From Oscillospiraceae bacterium (GTDB lineage Bacteria; Bacillota; Clostridia; Oscillospirales; Oscillospiraceae): 49,568 bases of DNA. Shown here piece after piece: positions 6,778 through 14,771 of this stretch. Position 1 is the stretch's first letter. Every line of letters begins with the position of its first letter. Made by a program: the position numbers and the translations under genes. The DNA lies in the NCBI GenBank assembly GCA_902774015.1, contig CACYHB010000010.1, positions 1-49,568 of the forward strand. The letters are read 5' to 3'. The notes under the pieces were generated by a model. That model did not search any database and was not told the origin of the DNA. It saw only the letters and a list, made by a program, of their open reading frames with translations.

Positions 6778-9228
6778 ATGGACTTTTTCACGCAGTTTTC
6801 TCTGGATAAGGAGAAGGACGTTCTGGTGGAACTATACCGGGAGGGGGAGGAGCTCAGCTACGTGCTGCGCACGCCGAACCACGGTACCGGCAACCTGATC
6901 CGCAATCTGGCCAGACTCTGCCGCCTGCCGCTGAGCGAAGATGAGAACGGGCTCATGGTCATCCGCGGCACCGTCCCCAGCTATGTGGACGGGGATAACC
7001 GCCGCCTTTGGATCTTTCGCCTGGGCAATACCAAGGTGGCCAACATCCACCCCAATGGCGACGTGGAGCTGAAAGCGTCCATCCCCGCGATCTCCAAGGC
7101 CCTGATGAGCCAGACCAAGGACTACCGTCTGAGCGAGCAGAAGACCATCGTCAAGACCTATATCTTTTCCGACTGCAAGTTCCGCACCGACCTGCACACC
7201 CACATGAGCGCCAACCTTTCGCCCGACCTGCTGATCGCGCTGGGGATCCACCATCAGATCCGCTATCCGCTCTACTATATCAAAAAGCTGGGGCTGCGCT
7301 GCACGGGCGCGCAGGAAAGACTCCTGGCGGAGCGGCGTGAGGCGGCGGCACAGGCGCTGGCAGATTCGTCGCTCACAGGCAAATACCGGGAGCGGCGAAT
7401 CGACGACAACACCTTCCTCAATTTTGCCGACCTGATCCTGAATAACCCCGCGGATGCGGCGTACAATATCAGCCGCATCCGCGTCTCCCTGGCCGTGCCC
7501 AAGGACGGGCAGGCTGTCTTTGCCGATCTGGAGAAGGTCTATCTCTATCGATATGTGTTCACCAAGGGCATCGCGGCGCCCGATCCCATCGCGCTGCCCG
7601 CGGAGATCCGGCTTCCCGACCGGGACATTGCCGCCGCCCTGCGCCGGATGGCGCGGGATCGGGAGGATCCGGCCTATGCCGGGAATACCCTGTTTCAGGA
7701 CAAGCTCCTCTGGATCGCGCGCAACTATCAGCGCTACGGCATCGACTATGCCGAGATCTCCGACACGGGACTCTGCAAAAAGAGCGCGCCGGAGCTTCTG
7801 CGGCAGATCCACGCGGTCATGCCCGCCGTTACGGCGGAGACCGGGGTGCTGCTGCGCTTCCTTGCCGCCATCCGGCGAACCCCTCTGACCATTGTGCGCG
7901 ACCACGTGACGCCCGACGGCTATCTGGGTGAGAACCTGCAGGTGCTGCGCGCGGTGGCCGGGGATCCCTACGTGGCGGGCAGCGACATCGTGGGGGAGGA
8001 GATCAACGATATCCTGGAGCTTCGCAACGTGATCCGGGAGCTGGTAAGCATCGCGGGAGAGAACGAGGGCTTCGTGCTGCGTGTCCACGCGGGGGAGAAC
8101 GACAGCCTGCGGGACAACGTGACGAACACCATCCGCTGCGTTCGCGCAGCGCTGGCGCCGGGGCAGAGGATGCCGCATCTGCGCATCGGCCACGGCCTGT
8201 ATACGCCGAATCTACGTTCCGGCGGCGGACAGCGTCTGCTCCAGGCGCTGCGGGAGGACGGCGTGACGCTGGAATTTCAGCTCACGTCCAACGTGCGCCT
8301 CAACAATTTAAGCGATCTGGAACACCATCCGCTGCGCCGCTATCTGCGCGAGGGCATCGCCTGCGTGCAGGGCACGGACGGCGGCGCGCTCTACGGCACC
8401 AATTCCATCGACGAGGAGCTGGCGCTGGAAAAGCTGCTGGGACTCACGCACGGGGAGCTCTGCCAGATGCGCGCGGCGGAAGCGCACATTGAACGGGAGA
8501 GCCGGGAGATCTTCCGGCATCGGAGCGAGGCGCTGGTATCGCGCGGCGTCCGGGACCCGGCTGCGTATTACGCGCGCAGGATCGCGGAGACCGAGCGGCC
8601 GGAGGCCGCGCTGTGGAGCGATGGCGGGAAGCTGGACGCGGCGGCGGCTTTGGCCTCGCAGATCCGGGATCTGCCGTCGGACAGGCTCCCGCTGATCCTG
8701 GCCGGAGGCAGCTTCAACAGCGACCGGCACGCCACCAGGCTCAGCCCCGGCGGACGGGAGCTGGTGGATATGCTGCTGGCGCAGGGCGACCCTGCGAAGC
8801 TCTTCTTTGTCGTCGGGCACCGGCTTACGGGCTATGAGCGCTATCTGGTCGAACACAACCGGGGCAGATTCGAGATCTTCGCCATTGTCCCCTCGGCGCT
8901 GACGCCGGCAGAGGCGGAGCGGCTGCGGCGCAGCGGCGTGAGCGTTCGCGTTTCCATCGAACCCAGCGGCAACGGGGTCTACAAGAGCTTTGCCTATGAG
9001 ATCTTCAAGCGCCGGGCCTCGCTGCTGCTCGCTTTCGACGGCAATTCTCCCGCGGCCAACCTGGTGCAGGAGGCGAAGAACGGCCGTTTTCGCTGCAGCA
9101 TCTACGTGAGCCGCCGCAGCCGCGCGCTGCGCGCCAAGGCGCGCATGCTTCAGGGCTATGCGCAGCCCTTCGACGAGAGCGCGGCATTTGCAAAAAAACT
9201 GCTGGGAGAGAGGGCCCTTCATTCTTGA
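6778..9228 (+). CDS. Adenosine-deaminase-like hydrolase with C-terminal SLOG/Rossmann-like region (816 aa)
   Basis: Large protein, more than twice the size of housekeeping adenosine deaminase. After a ~130-residue unknown N-terminal region comes an amidohydrolase barrel with the ADA metal and catalytic set: DLHTH (H140, H142), HAGE (H437, proton-shuttle E440), GHG (H472) and TD (D534). The Asp that follows the metal Asp in true ADA (TDD) is Gly here (TDGG, G535), so the base specificity may differ. Between H142 and H437 there is a long insertion. Residues about 638-770 (LAGGSFNSD, LFFVVGHRLTGYE, LAFDGNSPAANLVQEA) look like a Rossmannoid nucleotide-binding domain of SLOG type; this is inference by eye. 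The ATG at 6778 has GGGGGGAG 5 nt upstream. It is a single gene between glyA and mgtE. RdrB of the RADAR phage-defence system is also a large ADA, but no RdrA-type ATPase is nearby. Confidence 0.7.
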   Translation: MDFFTQFSLDKEKDVLVELYREGEELSYVLRTPNHGTGNLIRNLARLCRLPLSEDENGLMVIRGTVPSYVDGDNRRLWIFRLGNTKVANIHPNGDVELKASIPAISKALMSQTKDYRLSEQKTIVKTYIFSDCKFRTDLHTHMSANLSPDLLIALGIHHQIRYPLYYIKKLGLRCTGAQERLLAERREAAAQALADSSLTGKYRERRIDDNTFLNFADLILNNPADAAYNISRIRVSLAVPKDGQAVFADLEKVYLYRYVFTKGIAAPDPIALPAEIRLPDRDIAAALRRMARDREDPAYAGNTLFQDKLLWIARNYQRYGIDYAEISDTGLCKKSAPELLRQIHAVMPAVTAETGVLLRFLAAIRRTPLTIVRDHVTPDGYLGENLQVLRAVAGDPYVAGSDIVGEEINDILELRNVIRELVSIAGENEGFVLRVHAGENDSLRDNVTNTIRCVRAALAPGQRMPHLRIGHGLYTPNLRSGGGQRLLQALREDGVTLEFQLTSNVRLNNLSDLEHHPLRRYLREGIACVQGTDGGALYGTNSIDEELALEKLLGLTHGELCQMRAAEAHIERESREIFRHRSEALVSRGVRDPAAYYARRIAETERPEAALWSDGGKLDAAAALASQIRDLPSDRLPLILAGGSFNSDRHATRLSPGGRELVDMLLAQGDPAKLFFVVGHRLTGYERYLVEHNRGRFEIFAIVPSALTPAEAERLRRSGVSVRVSIEPSGNGVYKSFAYEIFKRRASLLLAFDGNSPAANLVQEAKNGRFRCSIYVSRRSRALRAKARMLQGYAQPFDESAAFAKKLLGERALHS

Positions 9229-9253
9229 CAAAGCCCGCCGGGGCGGTTATTCT
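9225..9253 (+). promoter_or_regulatory. mgtE promoter, overlapping the end of the upstream gene
   Basis: Perfect TTGACA at 9225-9230 (it contains the TGA stop of the upstream gene), 17-nt spacer, TATTCT at 9248-9253. Predicts transcription start near 9260 and a leader of roughly 190 nt before mgtE. Confidence 0.7.
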
Positions 9254-9259
9254 GAAAAG

Positions 9260-9453
9260 TGGAGCGATGCACAGCATCCCTTCCAAAAAATACAATTGAA
9301 GGAGGAAACGTCATGGACGGTGGAAGTACCAACGGCACAGCAGGCCGAAGTTTTGATGCGGAACCGCCCTTGCGGCGTTTCCTCTTCCTGTTATACTGCT
9401 GACGATCGGCCTGCGTGTCGGACTTCCTCATTTTGACGAAAAGGAGGAGACCG
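9260..9453 (+). promoter_or_regulatory. mgtE 5' leader with crossing helices
   Basis: Two perfect 9-bp pairings can be drawn: GAGGAAACG (9302-9310) with CGTTTCCTC (9376-9384), and GCAGGCCGA (9340-9348) with TCGGCCTGC (9406-9414). They interleave, so they are either alternatives or a pseudoknot. The first would bury the Shine-Dalgarno of the 29-codon leader ORF. The conserved M-box (ykoK) core was looked for and not recognised. No U-run terminator is seen, so control by ribosome access or Rho is more likely than intrinsic attenuation. Confidence 0.5.
9313..9402 (+). CDS. 29-codon leader ORF upstream of mgtE
   Basis: ATG at 9313 with an excellent GAAGGAGG 8-9 nt upstream, stop TGA at 9400-9402, 51 nt before mgtE. 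The peptide contains DAEPPLRR (residues 15-22) followed by a hydrophobic end (FLFLLYC). An acidic/proline stretch followed by arginines recalls the Salmonella MgtL leader peptide, which senses low Mg2+ through ribosome destabilisation; the likeness is by eye only. Alternative: a shift in frame near 9391-9396 would extend the hydrophobic stretch (ILLTIGLRVGL), so it could be a frameshifted small membrane protein, but that frame runs on into mgtE. Confidence 0.45.
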   Translation: MDGGSTNGTAGRSFDAEPPLRRFLFLLYC

Positions 9454-10827
9454 ATGGCAGAACATACCGTAACGATGGAGAGCACGATCAAAAAGCTGCT
9501 CGAAGAAAAAAAGTATTCCACGCTGAAGGATATCATGGTCACCATGAATCCGGCCGACGTGGCCGCGATTTTTGAGGAGATCGCGGACGAAGGGCTGCCC
9601 CGGCTGTTTCGGCTGCTGCCAAAGGAGCAGGCGGCGGAGACCTTTGTGGAAATGGAACCGGAGCAGCAGGAGCTGCTGATCCGGGGCTTCTCGGACGCGG
9701 AGCTGCGCGACGTGATCGAGGAGCTGTATGTGGACGACGCGGTGGACCTGGTGGAGGAGATGCCGGCCAACGTGGTCAAGCGCATCCTGGCCCAGGCCGA
9801 TCCCCAGATGCGCAAGGAGATCAACGATCTGCTGCGCTATCCGGAGAATTCCGCGGGCTCCATTATGACGACGGAGTACGTCTCCCTGCGGCCGAAGATG
9901 ACCGTGTCGGAAGCCATCACCCGCATCCGCAGGACCGGCGTGGACAAGGAGACCATCTACACCTGCTACGTGACCGAGGGCAGCAAGCTCATCGGCACGG
10001 TGTCGGTGAAGGATCTGCTCCTCTCCACAGACGACAGCACGCCCATCTCCAGGATCATGGATGAAAACGTGATCTCCGTCAGCACGCTGACCGACCAGGA
10101 AGAAGTCGCCCAGATGCTCTCCCGCTACAACTTCCTGGCCCTCCCCGTGGTGGACACGGACGGCAGAATGGTCGGCATCATCACCTTTGACGACGCCATG
10201 GACGTCCTCGTGGAAGAGACCACGGAGGACATTGAGAAGATGGCCGGTATGCTCCCCTCGGAAAAGAGCTATCTGCGCTCCAACGCCTGGGACCTCTTCA
10301 AGCACCGCATCCCCTGGCTTGCGCTGCTGATGGTCTCGGCCACCTTCACGGGCATGATCATCACCGGCTTTGAAAGCGCCCTGGCCGCGCAGGTGGTGCT
10401 CACGGCCTTCATCCCCATGCTGATGGATACCGGCGGCAACTCGGGCTCCCAGGCTTCCGTCACCGTCATCCGCGCGCTGAGCCTTGGAGAACTGGAATTT
10501 GCGGATGCTCCGCGCGTGATCTGGAAGGAAGTTCAGACGGCTGCCCTCTGCGGCACGGCTCTGGCGGCGCTCTGCTTTGGCAAGATCATGCTGGTGGACC
10601 GGCTGATGCTGGGCAATACGGACATCACGGTGCTCACGGCCTTTGTGGTCTGCTTCACCATGGCCCTCACGGTGCTGATGGCAAAGATCGTGGGCTGCAC
10701 CCTGCCGATGGCTGCCAAGAAGATCGGCTTTGACCCGGCTGTCATGGCCAGTCCTTTCATTACCACGATTGTGGACGCGCTTTCCCTGCTGGTGTATTTC
10801 GGCATCGCCAGCGCGCTGCTGTTCTGA
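9454..10827 (+). CDS. mgtE: Magnesium transporter MgtE
   Basis: Mg2+ channel/transporter of 457 aa, inner membrane. Order of parts: MgtE N-terminal helical domain (about 1-125, with repeated PADVA/LLRGF-type helices), two CBS domains (about 130-255) that sense cytosolic Mg2+, connecting helix, and five membrane helices from about residue 285. The pore region shows the conserved MDTGGNSGSQ motif and the terminal half ends with FDPAVMASPFITTIVDALSLLVYF, including the conserved DP and TT. The ATG at 9454 has AAAAGGAGG about 6 nt upstream; the longer frame from 9415 has none. Family members close at high Mg2+ by CBS binding; expression here may also be set by the leader upstream. Confidence 0.95.
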   Translation: MAEHTVTMESTIKKLLEEKKYSTLKDIMVTMNPADVAAIFEEIADEGLPRLFRLLPKEQAAETFVEMEPEQQELLIRGFSDAELRDVIEELYVDDAVDLVEEMPANVVKRILAQADPQMRKEINDLLRYPENSAGSIMTTEYVSLRPKMTVSEAITRIRRTGVDKETIYTCYVTEGSKLIGTVSVKDLLLSTDDSTPISRIMDENVISVSTLTDQEEVAQMLSRYNFLALPVVDTDGRMVGIITFDDAMDVLVEETTEDIEKMAGMLPSEKSYLRSNAWDLFKHRIPWLALLMVSATFTGMIITGFESALAAQVVLTAFIPMLMDTGGNSGSQASVTVIRALSLGELEFADAPRVIWKEVQTAALCGTALAALCFGKIMLVDRLMLGNTDITVLTAFVVCFTMALTVLMAKIVGCTLPMAAKKIGFDPAVMASPFITTIVDALSLLVYFGIASALLF

Positions 10828-10841
10828 ATACCGGGACCTGA

Positions 10842-10870
10842 AACGCCCACCGGCAAAGCCGGTGGGCGTT
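10842..10870. terminator. Terminator between converging mgtE and the nucleotidyltransferase gene
   Basis: 13-bp perfect GC-rich stem (10842-10854 with 10858-10870) around an AAA loop. The T-run is weak on both sides. Confidence 0.7.
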
Positions 10871-10875
10871 GTCGT

Positions 10876-11901
10876 TTATAAGTCCAGCGCCAGAGCCACG
10901 TCCCGGGCGGAGAGGGCGATGGCGCGGGCAAACTCCGCGTCCTCCGCCTTCACGGCGATGGAGACGGCGGACTCGGCGGGCTGAGGCGCGATGTGCAGGG
11001 AAAAGTTGTCCCGGCTCAGGCGGATCCCGTCCGAGTAATCCGCGTCCAGCTCCAGCATCAGCTCCGACAGCGCGCCCATCAGCTCCGCCCGGCTGCGGCA
11101 GGCGCAGGAGAGACGCACGGCCGCATCCTCCTCTGGCGGAGACTCCGCTTCGGCGGCGGCGGGAAAAAAGGCCTCCGGGATCTCCAGCTTCAGCCGCCCC
11201 TCCAGCGCGTCCACACAGCACTGATAATAGGAGAGAGGCGTTCCCACGTCGCACCAGTAGCCCTCCATGGGCAGCCCCAGGAGCGGCTCGCCTTTTTCCA
11301 GCAGCAGCGGAAAGAGATCCCGCGCGAAGTCAAAGGGCCGGTCCCGCGGCACCTGGGCCATGGCCCGGGGCGAGAGCACATAGATCCCCGTGTTCACCAG
11401 ATCGGTCACCACCCGCCGCCATTCCGGCTTTTCCACAAAGGAGCGGACGCGGCCCCGCCCGTCGGTGACGGCCAGCCCGTAGCGCAGCGGCACCGCCTGA
11501 CGGGACAGGGCGAGAGTAACCGCCGCGCCGCTCTCCCGGTGTCGCTCCATCAGCAACTTCAGATCGAAGTCGCAGGCGGCGTCGCCGCTGATGACGAGAA
11601 AATCCTCGTCCCCGTAAAAGTCCGCGCAGTTTTTCACCCCGCCTGCAGTGCCGAGGGGACGGTCCTCGATCCGGTATTCGAGGTGCAGCCCCAGCCGCCG
11701 CCCGTCTCCGAAGGCGTTTCGCACTTCATCGGAGCGGTAGCGCAGAGCGGCGCAGATCTCCGTATATCCGCAGCGGCACAGAAGGCGCAGGATATGCTCC
11801 ATGACTGGCCGGCCCAGCAGCGGCGCCAGCGGCTTGGGGAGCTCCCCGGTGACGGCCCGGAGCCGGGTGCCCTCGCCGCCGGCCAAAATAACTGCTTTCA
11901 A
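10876..11901 (-). CDS. Sugar-1-phosphate nucleotidyltransferase with a phosphomannomutase-like C-terminal remnant
   Basis: 341 aa. The first ~235 residues form an NTP_transferase domain: the signature MKAVILAGGEGTRLRAVTGELPKPLAP (opening motif LAGGEGTR, K23-P), VISGDAACDFDL (metal Asp) and FVEKPEW. This domain joins a nucleotide to a sugar 1-phosphate for polysaccharide or S-layer sugars. The last ~70 residues (ADYSDGIRLSRDNFSLH, then VSIAVKAEDAEFARAIA) resemble the C-terminal domain of phosphomannomutase, without the conserved RPSGTEP. In clostridia ManC-like domains are often fused to a full phosphomannomutase (about 800 aa), so this looks like a form that lost the mutase core. The TTG start at 11901 follows GAGAGGG. 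The nucleotide and sugar are not defined. Confidence 0.75.
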   Translation of the reverse strand: MKAVILAGGEGTRLRAVTGELPKPLAPLLGRPVMEHILRLLCRCGYTEICAALRYRSDEVRNAFGDGRRLGLHLEYRIEDRPLGTAGGVKNCADFYGDEDFLVISGDAACDFDLKLLMERHRESGAAVTLALSRQAVPLRYGLAVTDGRGRVRSFVEKPEWRRVVTDLVNTGIYVLSPRAMAQVPRDRPFDFARDLFPLLLEKGEPLLGLPMEGYWCDVGTPLSYYQCCVDALEGRLKLEIPEAFFPAAAEAESPPEEDAAVRLSCACRSRAELMGALSELMLELDADYSDGIRLSRDNFSLHIAPQPAESAVSIAVKAEDAEFARAIALSARDVALALDL

Positions 11902-11975
11902 AGCGATCCCTCTCTTTCTCTGTTCGGGTTTCTGCCTGACAGGAATAGTATCTGCCGGAAAAGAGAAATTATTTG

Positions 11976-12004
11976 TTGCGCTGCTGTGCTCCTTTTGGTA
12001 TAAT
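11976..12004 (+). promoter_or_regulatory. gdpP promoter with extended -10
   Basis: TTGCGC at 11976-11981, 17-nt spacer, perfect TATAAT at 11999-12004, preceded by TGG (11996-11998), an extended -10. About 80 nt before the TTG start of gdpP. Confidence 0.7.
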
Positions 12005-12090
12005 ATACACTCGTATCAGTATCTGACTGCACATTTATCCCTTTGCCGACGGCAAAGGATGCATATCTGCCGAACACGGGAGGTGTGAGT

Positions 12091-14082
12091 TTGAAATTCG
12101 ATCCGAAAAGCAATCGCCTGTCCGATCCGGGCCTGGGCATCCTGCTGCTGTTCCTGGCGGCTTTTGCCGTCGTGACCTTCTTTCGGGGCCAGGTCCTTCT
12201 GGCTGCCGCCGAGGCGGCCGTTCTTGTGATCCTGACGGTGTATTCGATCCTGTCCCACCGCATGCGGCGCAGACGGCTGCAGGAATATACCGAGTCTTTG
12301 GTCTATGACGCGGAGGGCGCGAGAAACAGTACGCTGACGAATTTTCCCCTGCCCATGGCGGTCTTCCGGCTGGAGGATTCCAATGTGGTCTGGGGCAACG
12401 AGATGTTTTTCAACATCTTCGGCGTCACGGTCAAACGCCTGGACACCCGCATGTCCGATCTTGTGCCCGGCTTCTCCGGCAAATGGCTGCAGGAGGGGCG
12501 GGAGCAGTACCCATCGCTGGTGGAGGTCGGCGGGCGAAAGTACGAGCTGCACGGCAACCTGATCCGCAATGATAAGGGCGGGGAAAACTCCTTTACCGGC
12601 GTCACCTACTGGGTGGACGCGACAGAGATGGATCAGATCCGCAGCCGCTATCTGGAGAGCCGTCCCGTGCCCGGCATCATCATCCTGGATAACCTCGACG
12701 AGCTGAGCCGCAATCAGACCGAGCGCGTGCGCAATGAGCTGCGAGACGCGGCAGAGGAGAAACTGGGCCAGTGGTGCGACGGGTATCACGGGATCCTGCG
12801 CCGCTATGACAGGGACCGTTTTCTCGCGGTGTTTGAGAAAAAGGACCTGGAGCGCATGAAGCAGGACCGCTTCTCCATCGTGGAGGAGATGCATAAGATC
12901 GAGAGTCCCAACGGGATCATCGCCTCCATCAGCATCGGCTTCGGCGAGGACGGGGACTCGCTGGGCGAGGGCCTGCAGTTTGCCGACAAGGCGACGGAGC
13001 TGGCCCTCTCCCGCGGCGGCGACCAGGTCGTCGTCAAGAACCGGCTGAGCTTTGAGTTCTTCGGCGGGCGCGGCCTTGAGGTGGAGAAGCGCACCAAGGT
13101 CAAATCCCGCGTCATGGCCAACACCCTGGCCGAACTGATGCGCGATTCCTCCCAGGTGCTGGTCATGGGTCACCGCTTTGCGGACCTTGACGCCGTCGGC
13201 GCCGCGGCGGGCATCTGCTGTCTCGCCAGAAAGTGCGGGGTGAAGGCAAGGATCTGCATCGATCTGGAGCACAACGCCAGCCACAGCCTCATTGAACGCC
13301 TGCAGAAGGACGAGACATACAAGAACGCTTTCATCGGCCCCAGGGAGGCCGGGCAGCTCGCCGACGGGCGCAGCCTTCTGGTGGTCGTGGACACCAACCG
13401 CCCCGAGCAGGTCGAGGATGCTGAGCTGCTGGAGAAGTGCAACCGCGTGGCCGTCATCGACCACCACCGCGTCGCAGCGACCTATATCCACAACGCCGCC
13501 CTGGGCTTTATCGAGCCTTACGCCTCTTCCGCCTGCGAGCTGGTCACGGAGATCCTGCAGGAGGTCACGGAGCTGAGCGATCTGCTCCGCTGTGAGGCGG
13601 AGGCCATGCTCGCGGGCATGGTGCTGGACACCAAGAGCTTTTCCATCCGCACCGGCGAGCGAACCTTCGACGCGGCGGCTTATCTGCGCCGCGCCGGAGC
13701 AGACACCGCCGAGGTCAAAAAGCTCTTCCAGTCCGGCATGGACGATACGGTGGCCCGCTATAAGATCCTGCAGCAGGCGACCCTGCACGGCAAGGTGGCC
13801 ATCGCCGCGCCGGACGAGCCGCAGAACCGCGTCGTCGCGGCCAAGGCCGCCGACGAGCTGCTGAACATTTCCGGGGTGGACGCCTCCGTCGTGGTTTCTC
13901 CCGACGGCAAGGGCAACGTCAACATCTCCGCCCGGTCCATCGGTGAAGTGAACGTACAGATCCTGATGGAGAAGCTGGGCGGGGGCGGCAACCGAAGCGC
14001 AGCGGCCGCACAGCTCAAGGACACCGGGCTGGAAGAGGCTGTCAAGAGCGTCTACGCCGTCATTGACGAGTATTTTGGCTGA
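12091..14082 (+). CDS. gdpP: Cyclic-di-AMP phosphodiesterase GdpP (DHH family)
   Basis: 663 aa, membrane-bound. Two membrane helices (about 13-31 and 35-55), a PAS-like domain (about 85-180), a degenerate GGDEF domain (about 195-315) and a DHH/DHHA1 module (about 340-660). DHH-side residues are present: GH361 with D365 and D367, VVDTN near 432-435 and D457-H458-H459. The DHHA1 glycine motif is GGGGN (630-634) where family members usually have GGGGH, so one expected histidine is Asn. Hydrolyses c-di-AMP to pApA, a signal for osmolyte and wall homeostasis. The TTG start at 12091 is 7 nt after GGGAGG. Followed by rplI and dnaB, the same order as in B. subtilis (yybT-rplI-dnaC). Confidence 0.9.
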   Translation: MKFDPKSNRLSDPGLGILLLFLAAFAVVTFFRGQVLLAAAEAAVLVILTVYSILSHRMRRRRLQEYTESLVYDAEGARNSTLTNFPLPMAVFRLEDSNVVWGNEMFFNIFGVTVKRLDTRMSDLVPGFSGKWLQEGREQYPSLVEVGGRKYELHGNLIRNDKGGENSFTGVTYWVDATEMDQIRSRYLESRPVPGIIILDNLDELSRNQTERVRNELRDAAEEKLGQWCDGYHGILRRYDRDRFLAVFEKKDLERMKQDRFSIVEEMHKIESPNGIIASISIGFGEDGDSLGEGLQFADKATELALSRGGDQVVVKNRLSFEFFGGRGLEVEKRTKVKSRVMANTLAELMRDSSQVLVMGHRFADLDAVGAAAGICCLARKCGVKARICIDLEHNASHSLIERLQKDETYKNAFIGPREAGQLADGRSLLVVVDTNRPEQVEDAELLEKCNRVAVIDHHRVAATYIHNAALGFIEPYASSACELVTEILQEVTELSDLLRCEAEAMLAGMVLDTKSFSIRTGERTFDAAAYLRRAGADTAEVKKLFQSGMDDTVARYKILQQATLHGKVAIAAPDEPQNRVVAAKAADELLNISGVDASVVVSPDGKGNVNISARSIGEVNVQILMEKLGGGGNRSAAAAQLKDTGLEEAVKSVYAVIDEYFG

Positions 14083-14088
14083 GCCTGC

Positions 14089-14188
14089 CTCCCCTTGCGC
14101 AGGGGAGCCGGAGATAGTACAGGAACGACAGCGACCCCTCAGTCAGCCTGACGGCTGACAGCTCCCCTTGCACAGGGGAGCCTGAGAT
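14089..14188. repeat. Triple-hairpin intergenic repeat, copy A
   Basis: Three hairpins in order: CTCCCC-loop-GGGGAG (14090-14108), GTCAGCC-loop-GGCTGAC (about 14141-14159) and CTCCCC-loop-GGGGAG (14162-14180), just upstream of the rplI ribosome-binding site. The same layout recurs at 14656-14755. Likely a dispersed palindromic repeat of this lineage, possibly also processed or structured RNA within the operon. Confidence 0.6.
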
Positions 14189-14203
14189 GAAAGGAGATTG
14201 TAT

Positions 14204-14653
14204 ATGAAAGTCATTTTCAATACGGACGTGCGCGGACAGGGCAAGAAGGGCGAGATGAAGGAAGTCTCCATCGGCTACGCCCGCAACTATCTGATCCCCC
14301 GGGGCCTGGCCTCCGAGGCAACGCCCGACGCCATCAACGCCTTCAAGCTCAAGGAGAAGGCCAAGGCCGCCCAGGCTGCCCGGGAAAAGGCCGAAGCGCT
14401 GGAGAACGCCAAAAAGCTGGAGGGCGTCCAGGTCACGGTGCGCGCCAGGGCGGGCGCCGGCGGAAAGCTGTTCGGCGCCGTCACCTCCGAGGCCATCAGC
14501 AAGGCCCTCAAGGAGCAGTTCGACATCGACATTGAGAAGAACAAGATCGTCCAGTCCGATCCCATCAAGAACTTCGGAAGCTACACCGTCAAGGCCAAGC
14601 TGGGCTACGAGGTCAGCGGCAGCATCAACGTGCTGGTGATCGAAGACAAGTAA
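14204..14653 (+). CDS. rplI: 50S ribosomal protein L9
   Basis: 149 aa, the usual length. The N-terminal signature runs [34 protein letters not shown]-type with the conserved GYARNYL(I)P, followed by the long connecting helix rich in Ala/Lys/Glu (residues 40-75) and the C-terminal 23S-binding domain with [13 protein letters not shown]. The ATG at 14204 is 6 nt after AAAGGAG. Sits between gdpP and dnaB, each gap filled by a copy of the triple-hairpin repeat. Confidence 0.96.
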   Translation: MKVIFNTDVRGQGKKGEMKEVSIGYARNYLIPRGLASEATPDAINAFKLKEKAKAAQAAREKAEALENAKKLEGVQVTVRARAGAGGKLFGAVTSEAISKALKEQFDIDIEKNKIVQSDPIKNFGSYTVKAKLGYEVSGSINVLVIEDK

Positions 14654-14655
14654 GG

Positions 14656-14755
14656 ATTGGCTCCCCCCCCCCCGGAGGGGGAGCCAATGAGGATGATACA
14701 GGGACGGACACCCTCTCAGTCAGCTTTGCTGACAGTTCCCCGGAGGGGGAGCTGA
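14656..14755. repeat. Triple-hairpin intergenic repeat, copy B
   Basis: Hairpins GGCTCCCCC with GGGGGAGCC (loop includes an 11-C run at 14663-14673), GTCAGC with GCTGAC (about 14719-14733) and CTCCCC-like with GGGGAGCT (about 14734-14754). Same architecture and partly the same bases (CTCAGTCAGC) as copy A. The long C-run may be prone to length variation. Confidence 0.6.
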
Positions 14756-14771
14756 AAAGAAAGGTTTTTAT

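Noticed and set aside
6778-9228. RADAR (RdrA/RdrB) defence system
   Set aside because: Only an ADA-like protein is present; no RdrA-type ATPase on either side, where glyA and mgtE stand.
9230-9453. M-box (ykoK) riboswitch upstream of mgtE
   Set aside because: The conserved M-box core blocks were not found; the leader is also shorter than typical.
14656-14755. CRISPR-like or small RNA gene around the C-run
   Set aside because: No regular spacer pattern; only three different hairpins and one further copy of the same element.
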